A stretch of 64,000 nucleotides of DNA from positions 26,047,812 to 26,111,811 of the forward strand of contig NC_060259.1 in assembly GCF_921293095.1 (NCBI RefSeq). The letters run 5' to 3'. Source of the stretch: Ischnura elegans (lineage: Eukaryota; Arthropoda; Insecta; Odonata; Coenagrionidae). Below, piece by piece: positions 1 to 9,112 of the stretch. The stretch's first letter is position 1. The number at the start of each line of letters is the position of its first letter. A program made the position numbers and the translations under genes. Under the pieces are notes generated by a model that did not search any database, was not told where the DNA came from, and worked only from the letters and a program-made list of their open reading frames with translations.

Positions 1-894
1 TTTGAACTATTTGATAAGCTTCTGTGTTCTTTATTACATTCCATGTCATTGTAAATTTGTTATACTTATACTGATATTATTTTTTTATACTAGCTTGTTT
101 GGAATATAGTTGTTTTTTATTTAATTTTTTTTGTATATAATTTCCTTGTACCCATTGCCATTAGTCTATTTCGTGCTTTGATGTGATTTATAATGCCATT
201 AAATTATATGCCTGTTATTGTTCTCAGTTACTTGAATGAAGGATGTTGCGTTAATTTTTGTATACATCTGAATATATGTCTAAAGAATTATATAAATTAT
301 AATATTGTTATTCATTTGTGAATATTATAATAAATTAAACATTCTACATTGAATTTTTGTGAAAATTAAAGTAATGCACGAAAAGATCCAGTAAAAAGAA
401 ATGGCATTTAATTATTAACTACCTTTTACAACTGTCATGTCAGTGTACAATCATTCCGAATAAAATGAAAATATTCTTAAAGCATCCAACGATATGCATT
501 AAATTTGGTCTTGTTAATTGAAAAAATCTGTCGTTATTGAATTCGTTATTTGTATTAACCGAATAACCCAACAATTCTTGTTTATAATAGGAGTGGATTT
601 GATATACATGCCTGTTATCATGTCCATGTAATCCATGTCATTAGACGTTGCGACAGTGAGACTCAGCAAAGCGTTTCTGGGACATGGAGATGGTGAGGAG
701 GCTATTATTTAGAGAATACTAAAAATAAAAAAATTCCTGGATCACTAATTGATGTATTCATTTCAAATTAATTACATATTCACTTTCAGAAACAAAACCT
801 GGGAACCTTTTTTCCTGAAAGTATCTTTCGTTTCTTAGGTATATTTTGCCCAGATTTAGAAAAGATTATTTCGCTTGGAACTGAGCTACCGGTG
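1..894. other. AT-rich stretch without a recognised gene
   Basis: Every frame is broken by frequent stops and no splice-bounded open segment or repeat structure was recognised. It ends at the 8-bp target duplication of the next element. Confidence 0.5.
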
Positions 895-902
895 ACTATA
901 AG

Positions 903-1183
903 CTGTGACGCAGCAAAGGGGTTGCAACCTCCCCAGAGCTCCGAGAAATTTTTAAATTTAATCCATTTTACGTAATGGATTAGTATTAATTATATAAAAG
1001 TGTTAGGATTAATCAAATATACCTCAGATAACCGTGAAACTCGCCATTTGGAACCATTAATCTTAAAAAAATTTCTTGAGGACTCACCTGCAACTCCCAC
1101 TTACCCTGGCGGGTATGCAATACCCCCACACCCCAAAGTACTAGTTGCGCCCCAACTAGCCTTAAATTTTAGCTGCGCCGCTT
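903..1183 (+). mobile_element. hAT-type MITE (family A, copy 1) with exact 8-bp target duplication
   Basis: The 281-bp element is bounded by ACTATAAG at 895-902 and again at 1184-1191, a perfect 8-bp direct repeat as hAT insertions make. Its ends are imperfect inverted repeats: left CTGTGACGCAGC, right (reverse complement) AAGCGGCGCAGC, close to a CAGTGGCGCAGC consensus. It codes for nothing. Related copies lie at about 9466-9759 (opposite strand) and 40407-40660, sharing an AT-rich body and a GGCGGGTATGCAATACCCCC block near the right end. Confidence 0.8.
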
Positions 1184-1191
1184 ACTATAAG

Positions 1192-1860
1192 TACTTTTTT
1201 TCGGCCATGTCACATCGTTTGGGGTTCTGAGATTTATGACTACTCATCAATTTAATTTATTTTTTTGGATTTATAATGTTGGCAAAGCAGGGGTTAGTTT
1301 CTCCATTAATCTAATTCAATGGCAGCGACGATAATTGGAGCAATTTCACTGATTACCGCAACGGCATTATTTTCAATATCCTACACTCACGCACACTGCT
1401 GTTCAACTCTTCTCAGCAAAAGGGAAATATGTACTCAAGGAAATTACTTTTCAGTTTAAATTCTTCATCAATTAAGTACTCAGTCACGGGAAATATATTT
1501 TGATTCGACTCGGAAGTCCAACCATATGTAGATATACTTGAGTACCTCCCTTTCTAAATCTTCTTTCTAACCCTTTCTTTCGTCATATCAAATAGCTAGT
1601 GGATGAGTTCGTTGGAAAGTTTCTTCGTACTTGGTAATCAGTCTGAGGTTTTCTGTTTTTTCACAAATTTTTATAAGTAATTTGAAAGGCAAATACCACT
1701 AGGTTAAAATTTATTTCCCTCTACGTGACGATATGTTATATCTTTCAAGGAAGACGGGTGACAATAAGTATGGTATTTGGCGGTGGCTACCGGCAGCTAA
1801 GGCCAATTTTGCCGTGAGGGAAGGGTAGGTAAGGAAGAGTGGAGGGAAACCCGGCGTCGA
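1192..1860. other. No gene recognised
   Basis: AT-rich sequence with short open frames only. I see no splice-bounded coding segment and no repeat that recurs elsewhere in the window. Confidence 0.4.
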
Positions 1861-1951
1861 CATTAGCCTGCTCTTAGCGAAAGGCGCCGAGGGCTTTGCG
1901 TCCCATCCGACGGACGGAGTGTTGAGCTTGAAATGTCCTCCACACAACATT
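1861..1951 (-). repeat. SINE body domain fragment
   Basis: This block, starting CATTAGCCTGCTCTTAGCGA on the plus strand, recurs at 63381-63472 with the same order of motifs (AAGGCGCC, CGTCCCATCCGACGGAC, TGTCCTCCA). At 63.4 kb it is followed by a Pol III box-B-like site, so it reads as the body of a tRNA-derived SINE on the minus strand. Here it is cut short by another SINE at 1953. Similar conserved central domains exist in invertebrate SINE families, but I cannot confirm which one this is. Confidence 0.55.
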
Positions 1952-1952
1952 C

Positions 1953-2200
1953 ACATCTACATCTACATAATACCCTGCGAGCCACCTCTAGGGTGTTTGG
2001 CAAGGGGTGATCAATCACCAGCATGCAATAAGATTCCCACATGCAATTTCAACAATTCAAGCAGAGATCGGACAGTCTCTGAATATTCTCTGCCACCGCC
2101 GGGATTTGAACCCGAGCCCACAGGGTGGGAAGCCATCACGTCAAATTGATCCTTAGGCTTAAGTGTAATAAGGAGCTTCAGACGCACAATGTAAGCGGAG
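1953..2200 (-). mobile_element. tRNA-derived SINE with a LINE-derived 3' tail
   Basis: Read on the minus strand, GGGTTCAAATCCC (plus 2101-2113) is a near-perfect Pol III box B, as expected for the tRNA-like head of a SINE. The last ~92 bases (plus 1953-2044) are nearly identical to the 3' end of the degenerate LINE at 55640-55731, including the stretch with TGGTGATTGATCACCCC. A shared 3' tail is how SINEs borrow the reverse transcriptase of a partner LINE. The 5' limit is uncertain (2165-2270) because I could not place box A confidently. Confidence 0.72.
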
Positions 2201-2294
2201 GAAGTCAGTCGACTGCGCTTGGATTTCGTCTCCCGCCGAACAAGAACTCCAACACGCACATTATGCACGGAGGGAGTGGTGATCGTAATGCGTC

Positions 2295-2780
2295 TGACTT
2301 ATAGTGGTTGTGGTTGTTAGACCGAGTCCACGTTGCAGAATACTTTGTTTTTAACTTTTATCAGATTATTCACACGCATTAAATTTCTTGAAGGTTTCAA
2401 ATCATTTTAAATTGCTGTTGCAGCTCATTATATAAATTCAATTTTTATGCGGCCATGAGCCATATTAAACATTAGGAATGGGGCAAGCGTTGTCTTATCG
2501 TTTTTAAATGGCCTCCTTATTAATTAGGGCTAGGTATCCGTAAAAGGGGATTAGCTGATTTTAAAGGGTGGATAAAAACCCGACGTTAGCGTTACCTAAC
2601 GAGCAGTTCATAAACTGGCGAAAGGGGTCACATATTTTGTTTTATTATGAGGAACTTATTGTTCTGCTCAGAAAAATGTTGGTTTTAATTATTTGATAGA
2701 AGTCATTTACTACACACTCTCCTCGATTTTCTCTGTTGTTCTGTAAGACTTGGAAACTCATTGGCACCTTTGTGAAGTAT
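2295..2780 (+). repeat. Dispersed repeat R2, copy 1
   Basis: About 480 bp that match 56233-56690 in the same orientation almost end to end, for example through TTTCTTGAAGGTTTCAAATC, the GGGCAAGC...TTGTCTTATCG block and CTGTAAGACTTGGAAACTCA. There is no coding capacity and I found no terminal repeats, so its class is unknown. In both copies it lies next to the ~400-bp tandem-repeat family. Confidence 0.65.
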
Positions 2781-2944
2781 GCGGATTTTGTGATAATCGA
2801 AATTGTTTAATTTACCTTAATGCGCGTCATCATATGATGTCACAGTTGAGTTATAAAGCGAAAACGGCCTTCAGAATCATTGCAAACTACATCGTTTGGA
2901 TTTCGTGATAATTTCATGATGATGGTGTGATTTATAAAATGCAT

Positions 2945-3123
2945 AACTCTTCAATACTATTCCTCGCATTCGCCAAGACTATACTCCGAAGTAAAGGAAG
3001 AAAAGTGGATTGCGTTTCACTCATTACCGTGTCGCGGACAGTATTCAAAGTCGATTAAAATACGACCAAAGTGGCGACGAAAACCACTATTCCGAGGATT
3101 GAATTGCGCCTCCTCATGCAGGC
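2945..3123 (+). repeat. Dispersed repeat R3, copy 1
   Basis: It matches 63170-63345: both contain TATTCCTCGCA near the start and AAAAGTGGATTGC followed by CACTCAT(A/T)ACCG. Both copies lie within 2 kb of the same SINE body domain, so they may be parts of one larger, rearranged element. The right edge is the hAT target site. Confidence 0.5.
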
Positions 3124-3131
3124 TCCGAGGA

Positions 3132-3639
3132 CAAGGGCGTAGCCAGGGTAAAATCTAGGGGGGAGGGGGCAAGAACACAACTACTAAGTTCCATGCTTAA
3201 ATAATACTAAGAACTACTAAGAACGCAATAAAATAATAATGGGACACTAAGAACGCAAGAAAAAAAAACAAATTCTAATGTTACAATTTAAGAAGGTGCC
3301 CTTTAACATAACATACGACAATAATATCTAGCTTACAAAAATATCCTTTTAATGCAAAAATGACGTCGAAAGAATTCATTATTGGAGATTCGTGACTTGT
3401 ATCACAACGGCGAGAATAACGTGTAAGAAGGTATGGCTGTTCATGTTGTAGGTAAGATTTAAGCATGGAAAAGGGGAATGAAATCAACATTTTAAGGAAA
3501 CTGTAACAGCTCTATTTTAGTTATTAAAATCATTTGCTGGCAAAATTTTATTTTCCTTTAAGACGTATGCGATTTTTGCTTATTGGGGGCTGAGGGGGGG
3601 TCGCAGCTGCCCCCCTGCCCCTTGCTGGGTACGCCCATG
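3132..3639 (+). mobile_element. Non-autonomous hAT element carrying a unit of the ~400-bp repeat
   Basis: The ends are inverted repeats: left CAAGGGCGTAGCCAGGG, right (reverse complement) CATGGGCGTACCCAGC. Flanking 8-mers TCCGAGGA (3124-3131) and TCCTTGGA (3640-3647) agree at 6 of 8 positions, fitting an aged target duplication. The 508-bp body encodes no transposase. From about 3240 to 3460 it holds sequence of the dispersed tandem-repeat family also seen at 3800-3990, which shows that the repeat can sit inside a mobile unit. Confidence 0.65.
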
Positions 3640-3709
3640 TCCTTGGAACTGGTTGTATTTTAAAAACGGTGCTTATTCTCTCTTATTCCCAATGACTAAG
3701 GATATGAAT

Positions 3710-4440
3710 TGAGGAAAGTTGGTGCCTAACAAATATCCCGCCTTTGTGGTGAGGGATGATTAGGCAGCCGTTCAGTGAGCAATGATGAACCACGAAATGC
3801 TAAGAACGCAAGAAAAAAAAAACAAATTCTAATGTTACCATTTACGAAGATGCCCTTTAACATACCATACGACAATAATATCTAGCTTCCAAAAATATCC
3901 CTTTAATGCAAAAATGACGTCGAAGAAATTAATTATTGGAGATTTGTGACTTGTATCACAACGGCGAGAATAACGTGTAAAAAGGTATAACTGTAGGTGC
4001 TCCACTTGACCATAACCGTGACGTATACGAGCGACAATGTATCCCCCTTTTCAACGCTTTTTTTATCTATTGTTCGGCGAGGTAGGAAGTGAGAAGTGGA
4101 TGAGCGCAGGAATGTCATAAGGAATAGCTAGCCGTTTTGGGAAGGGACGATAAGGCAGCCGTTCAGTGAACAGTAAACAACTACGGAAGAGTCAGGACGT
4201 GAGGAAAAACGTAAACAAATTTAAATGTTACCTTTGGCGAACTTATACCATATAATCAATTAGACCTGCCGTTCGGGCGGAACGCTGTGGCCAACATCGC
4301 ACAGCGGGGAAGTGAGGGGGATGGGTGAGCGTGACGTCACGGTTTGGAATGCAGACGATATAGCGAATACGCGCTTGAGATTTTTGAACGCTCATCCGCT
4401 GCAAAGTCACTAAAAAGTGAAGATATTGGGCAGGCAAAAT
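3710..4440 (+). repeat. ~400-bp tandem-repeat family (TR400), first block
   Basis: Units share a fixed order of landmarks: CGGCGAGAATAACGTGTAA, CATAACCGTGACGTATACG, CATCCCCCTTTTCAA, GTTCGGCGAGGTAG, GGACGATAAGGCAGCCGTTC and AAACAAATTCTAATGTTACC. The same order occurs at 6786-8190, 46490-47260, 55735-57490 and inverted at 58080-58330. Open frames in these blocks are accidental. The block ends in a GC-rich part (CGTTCGGGCGGAACGCTGTG) also present at 47225. Confidence 0.75.
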
Positions 4441-4849
4441 GATTATAGAATTAAAAAATATAATTTTACGATGAACTAAGGCATCTTATAGCCCTGACTG
4501 TGTGCAAAACGTTACACAAAGCAAGATTAAACAAGAAGCGATCGTACTAAATACATTGATTAGAATGTCATATGTAAACATAGTCGTACCCAGCGAAGGG
4601 CAGCTGCCCCCCGAGAAGCAAAAATCGTACAAGTCTTTAAGCAAAATCAGGACTAAATTGAAACGAAAGTAAACAACAAATTTTCTGCAAACCAGCGAAA
4701 AATGATATGTATTAGTATAAGATAAGTAACTAAAATAAAACTATTTTTCGAGAAAATAATCTCATAAACTAATAAAGCGCTGCTATTATTTTCTTAAAAT
4801 CCCGGTTTCATTCATCTTTTCCATGCTAAAATGTCACAACTTGGCTTGC

Positions 4850-4962
4850 GCCCCCACCTAGATCATGGCTTCACCCCCTAGACCATAGCTTTCCTCCCCC
4901 AAGACCATCGCTTCCCTCCTGTAGACCATGGCTTCCCTCCTGTAGACCATGGCGCCCCTCCT
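4850..4962 (+). repeat. 21-23-bp minisatellite, about five copies
   Basis: Five successive copies of a unit like CTGTAGACCATGGCTTCCCTC occur with point changes; the last two complete copies are almost identical. The copy of the neighbouring sequence at 49250 keeps only one such unit, so the array expanded at this locus or contracted at the other. A minus-strand frame across it would read a repeated RREAMVY-type peptide, which I regard as a by-product of the array. Confidence 0.7.
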
Positions 4963-5229
4963 ATTTACGATCCTGGTACGCCGTTGTATGTTCACACGTA
5001 ATACGAGAGCATTAAACGTTACGAGATATTTACCTAAGGTGACCAAATTTTAACATTCATAGACCATTCAAACACCATGGACCAAGGGGATAGGGTTCTT
5101 GTTTAAAAATGTGGTCTTCATTTGAATTTATTTTTTAATATTAATTCATCTTAAGAAAAAATTACAACGCAAAGATAGTATTTTTATATATTGAATGCCA
5201 ACACAATTACAATTTACAAATATGATGCA

Positions 5230-6624
5230 TTTGAAGTTAAGTTTAGTATAATTTTTTTCCTTGGCATATTTCTTATATTTGAGTTATTTTTTTCTTAATT
5301 TCTTTTGCGGAAGGGGTCATGAAATTTTCTCTTTCAAAGTGTCAACACTTGATAGTGATTTTTCTGATGCACATACTTCATTTACAGTAGAAAAAACACG
5401 TTCAGTCGCAGCATTAGTTTGTGGTAAGGGCAACGAATATTCCTAAATTTTAATGCATTATTGTATGGAACATGCTTTGTTTAAAAATGATGAAGTATTT
5501 ATAACCATTTGTACTCTATCAAGATTTGTGCTGAAGCCCAAGATTTACCCTTATCTAACCAATATTTTTTTTAAATAATGGTCCTCAGTTAAAAGATCCT
5601 TTTCGGAAATACTGTTATATGGGAAATTTTGTGTACAATGATCGAATGATTTTCGAACATCATTCCAATTAAGTTCATGTTTTAATGTAAGCCAATGAAA
5701 ATATTCAACATAATATTTAATTAAAGCGCTTGTAAATAATCTATGCAATTATTGTAGACATTTTTAATGTGAATCATGATATCTGCACGATTTATTGCTC
5801 CCTGTTCTTCGAGCTCACGTTTACTCTTAGCGATGGTGAACGGAAGAAAATTACTCCCTTACCGCTTTTGAAACAGAAATTTTAAATTTTAAACTTCATT
5901 GGCTACTTCGATTACCAAAATTTTATCACCTTCAATAACTTCAATATCAATTTGAAAAATAGGTGATTGATTGTGTATAAATAATTGATTAGGTATAAAC
6001 TTTAGCTAAATTTGGGAATTTTTTTTTCAAAACTCTCTTCTAAAATTCTAGGATATTAAACCTGTGACAGAAAGTAGGATTTCATAGTGTGGTATAATTT
6101 CAAAATTCTATCTACAGTTGACGAAAGAGCTAACTAGCGCGTTTTACAGTAACCAAGTATTTTCTTACATTCGACTTCCGCAGTTTCACAAAATTCTTTA
6201 AGCATTTGAATACACACAGTGAAATGTGGAAATAAAAAAATATTTTTATAACAATATTTTCCACATCCGCGGGCAACAAATCAGCAGCTGTTTGAACACA
6301 CATTTGAACAGCATTTGAACACAGCTGTTTTGCATTGCACATGTATCATGTCCAATGCAAAACCGTTTTGATAACTTGTGATGTACAGGCCTTAGATCTG
6401 AAGGATTGATAATGAAAAATAGCATAGAAAGACATCCTTCTGCTTATGCTAGTTTCTTTTCTTCGTCTCCATAAGTTGTTATTACTAAAAATCTGCATTT
6501 TGGAGGAAGATGCAGCAGTATTAAAATGCCTATTATGTTCTTAGGTGCTTCATCTCCAACTGCTTCGAAATATACATTTATATCATTTATACATCTATCT
6601 ATCGCTGGGTACGCCCATGCCCTT
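5230..6624 (-). pseudogene. Decayed hAT transposase, copy 1
   Basis: Read on the minus strand, the segment near 5325-5437 encodes LPLPQTNAATERVFS followed by a serine/leucine-rich stretch. This is the hallmark NA-x-ERxFS block of the hAT C-terminal dimerisation domain. Further upstream in the gene (near 6120-6190) it encodes KKILGYCKTR followed by TAG where related proteins have tryptophan, then a block like LSSTVDRILKL. Many stops and frameshifts break the frame, so no functional protein is possible. The plus-strand right edge, GCTGGGTACGCCCATG at about 6610-6625, matches the terminal repeat of the hAT at 3132-3639. A second, more deleted copy is at 49573-50460. The assignment to hAT is firm; the subfamily is not. 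Confidence 0.72.
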
Positions 6625-6689
6625 GGAACTGGCTATCATTAAAAAACGGTGCGAAAGTGACCCTTATTCCCCCTGTTAATGCTAATGTT

Positions 6690-6785
6690 TTGGGGGGGGA
6701 AGGGGTGGGGGGGGGGGGTGGCACGATCCCAGTTTGCCCAGGGCGCCAGATCAGCTATCACCGGGCCTGTGTATAACCACGGAAA
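6690..6785 (+). repeat. Short G-rich repeat inside the TR400 block
   Basis: A run of G followed by GGCACGATCCCAGTTTGCCC and ending in GGGCCTGTGTATAACCACGG. The reverse complement recurs at about 58325-58395, again directly joined to a TR400 unit. It resembles the end of a small insertion element, but I see only one end. Confidence 0.45.
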
Positions 6786-8190
6786 GAATAACGTGTAAGA
6801 GGGTATATCTGTAAGCTGCTCCTCTTGACTATAACCGTGACGTATACGCACGATAATTCAACCCCATTTTCAATGATTTTTTTGGTATTGTACGGCGAGG
6901 CACTCAGTGAGAAGAGGATTATCGTGGGGGTTTATTACGAAAAGGTTGCCGTTTTGGGGAGGGACGATAAGGCTATGAACAGTCAACAACTACGAAACAG
7001 TCAGAACGCAAGGAAAAACGTAAAAAAACTCTAATGTTACCATCTACGAAGATATCTTATGTCATATTATACGATACTAATATCTGGATTAAATAAATAT
7101 CCCTTTAAGGATAAAATGACATCCCAGAAAGAAATTCTTCGAGATTTCAGCCTTTGTCCCCACGGCGAGAATAACATGTAAGAAGGTATATCTGTAAGTA
7201 GCTCCACTTGACTATAACCGTGACGTATTCGTACGAGTATTCATCCCCCTTTCACTTCTTTGTTTGCCATTGTTTGGGGAGGTACTCCGTTAAAATAGAT
7301 TGAGGGAAGGGGGTGCTTTACAAATATCCCGCCTTTGTGGAGAGGGACGATATGACACCCGTTCAGTGAACAGTCAACAACCACGAAATAGTAAGAACGC
7401 GAGAAAAAGCGTAAACATATTCTGCTTATTAAAACAACTTGTTTGCTTCCACTCTATTTTAATATCACCGACCATGATTTCGGCAGCTTGTGCCATTGTA
7501 AAGGCACATAGCCGTTGGTGACAGCCTTTTTATAGGTTTTTCAGGAGGGGGGGGAGGGAGAGGAAGGGTGGGGTTATTGGGGTGTGTTCATTCCGAGGTT
7601 ATTGGTGACGTCAATGGGCGATGGCTTCCTAAATATCCTTTTTAAGGCCAAAATCACGTCGCAGAGACATCTTATATTAAGACTGAAGACTTTTATCCTC
7701 ACAGCGAGAATAACGTGCAAGATGGTAGAATTGAAAGTTGCCCTACTCTACAGAGTCAATCTACTTTTGTTTATCCATTTCGCGGCGACTACTACCCCAC
7801 TTCTTAATATTTCAATCGCCTTTGTCTGGCGTGGTATTCACAAATATTGATACCGTGGTATTGTCAGATTAAATAGGATGAGCGTAAACAAATTCTAATG
7901 TGACCATCTACAAAGATACCTTCTGACATAGTATACGACACTAATTCTGGCCTCAAAAAATATCCCTTTATGACGTCCCAGAAAGAAATTCTTCGAGATT
8001 TTAGCCTTTGTCCCCACGGCGAGAATAACATGCAAGAAGGTACCTATATCTGTAATTTGCTCCACTTGACCATAACCGTGACGTATACGAACGACAATTC
8101 ATCCCCCTTTTTAACGCTTTTTTATCTATTGTTCGACGAGGTAGTACGCGAGAAGGGGAGCTCTGGGTCGTTGATAAAAAATTAACGCGT
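6786..8190 (+). repeat. TR400 tandem block, three to four units of two variants
   Basis: Landmark CCGTGACGTAT recurs at about 6835, 7218 and 8075. Between the last two lies a variant unit in which that landmark is replaced by TTTCGCGGCGACTACTACCC (about 7780), the same variant as at 46575 and 55740. Spacing is roughly 380-430 bp per unit. The alternation of two variants suggests an older composite array. Divergence between units is too high for recent amplification. Confidence 0.7.
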
Positions 8191-8621
8191 ACTGGATGCC
8201 ATTCAAATAATGAAATTCAGTGGAATATGTAATCTATGGAGATCAATGGGAGAATAAGGGTAAAAAATTAGAATGCAATGCAATTAGATAGCCAACTAAG
8301 TCATCAAATTTTAATGCATCATTAGGTACATTTAATGAAATATAACTTGGCTTTGGCATGGCATGGTGATGTTGTGACGATACCTTTGATGACATCAATC
8401 GTGTGATGTGTAAGACAATTTGGCCATGCAGGGAAAAATCACCGTAACACACCGAATTAAAAAATCAAAGCGTTCAATTAATATTATTTAAGCTAATATA
8501 GCGTTTTTCGTGAATGACCTACTGCTCTTACACAATTTTTCGTGCCATTGCATGAACAGGATGCGTGACAACTATCCATTTTGATTTTACAAAGAGCAAA
8601 GGAACAAAATTTATAACTTGA

Positions 8622-9112
8622 TCACCTATTGTGACATAAGAACCGTGAAACTAATAATATTGCCTCATAGGTTGACGAGAGTGAATAATGTTTTTGGATA
8701 TCAATTCCATAATATTGATCCATTTGTGATAGTTGTAGTTTTATCATATTTATCTTGCATGTGACGTTATCCAGCACTGTGTCATGTGGTATTCTAACAA
8801 CCTGGGGTTGTACATTCAGCTTCGACAGTCTCTCCAGCCCTTCGTTGTATGCCGTTATCAAGGACTTCCTCTTCTTCTCAAGCATTTTCAATTCGTGTAC
8901 CATTTCTTCGTACTCTTGGATATCGGAAGCCATATCTGATGTACCTCTCCGCTGTCTTCGTCGCAGCTGGGTTTCACCAGCTACCATTCTTCCCAGAAAT
9001 CCAGTTCTGCCTTGGTACTGGTTTCTTTCCTCCATGGATGAACGGCAATGGTGTGGGAATAATGTCTTCTTTCTCTACCTTCCCATGCATTGCCGTAATC
9101 AATGCGATACGT
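8622..9112 (-). CDS. Terminal exon of a minus-strand gene, coiled-coil protein of unknown function
   Basis: A strong acceptor, a T-rich tract ending TTTTTTTTGCAG on the minus strand, places the exon start at 9112. From 9035 downstream a 137-codon frame is open. It starts MEERNQYQGRTGFLG, has a basic RRRQRR patch near residue 27, then a heptad-like stretch rich in E, K, L and M (about residues 40-75, containing ELKMLEKKRK) and a second amphipathic part near 85-105. This is probably a coiled coil. The trouble is the join: the exon upstream (ending 10808) has phase 1, and in that phase this exon stops after four codons, so the 137-codon frame needs its own ATG, another acceptor or a frameshift. 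The other two frames of the first 100 bases are also open. I do not recognise the family; it may be part of a pseudogene. Confidence 0.5.

Noticed and set aside
2101..2113. A functional tRNA gene at the box-B-like site (also considered at 61187 and 63525)
   Set aside because: No acceptor-stem pairing or complete cloverleaf could be drawn; all three fit tRNA-derived SINE heads.
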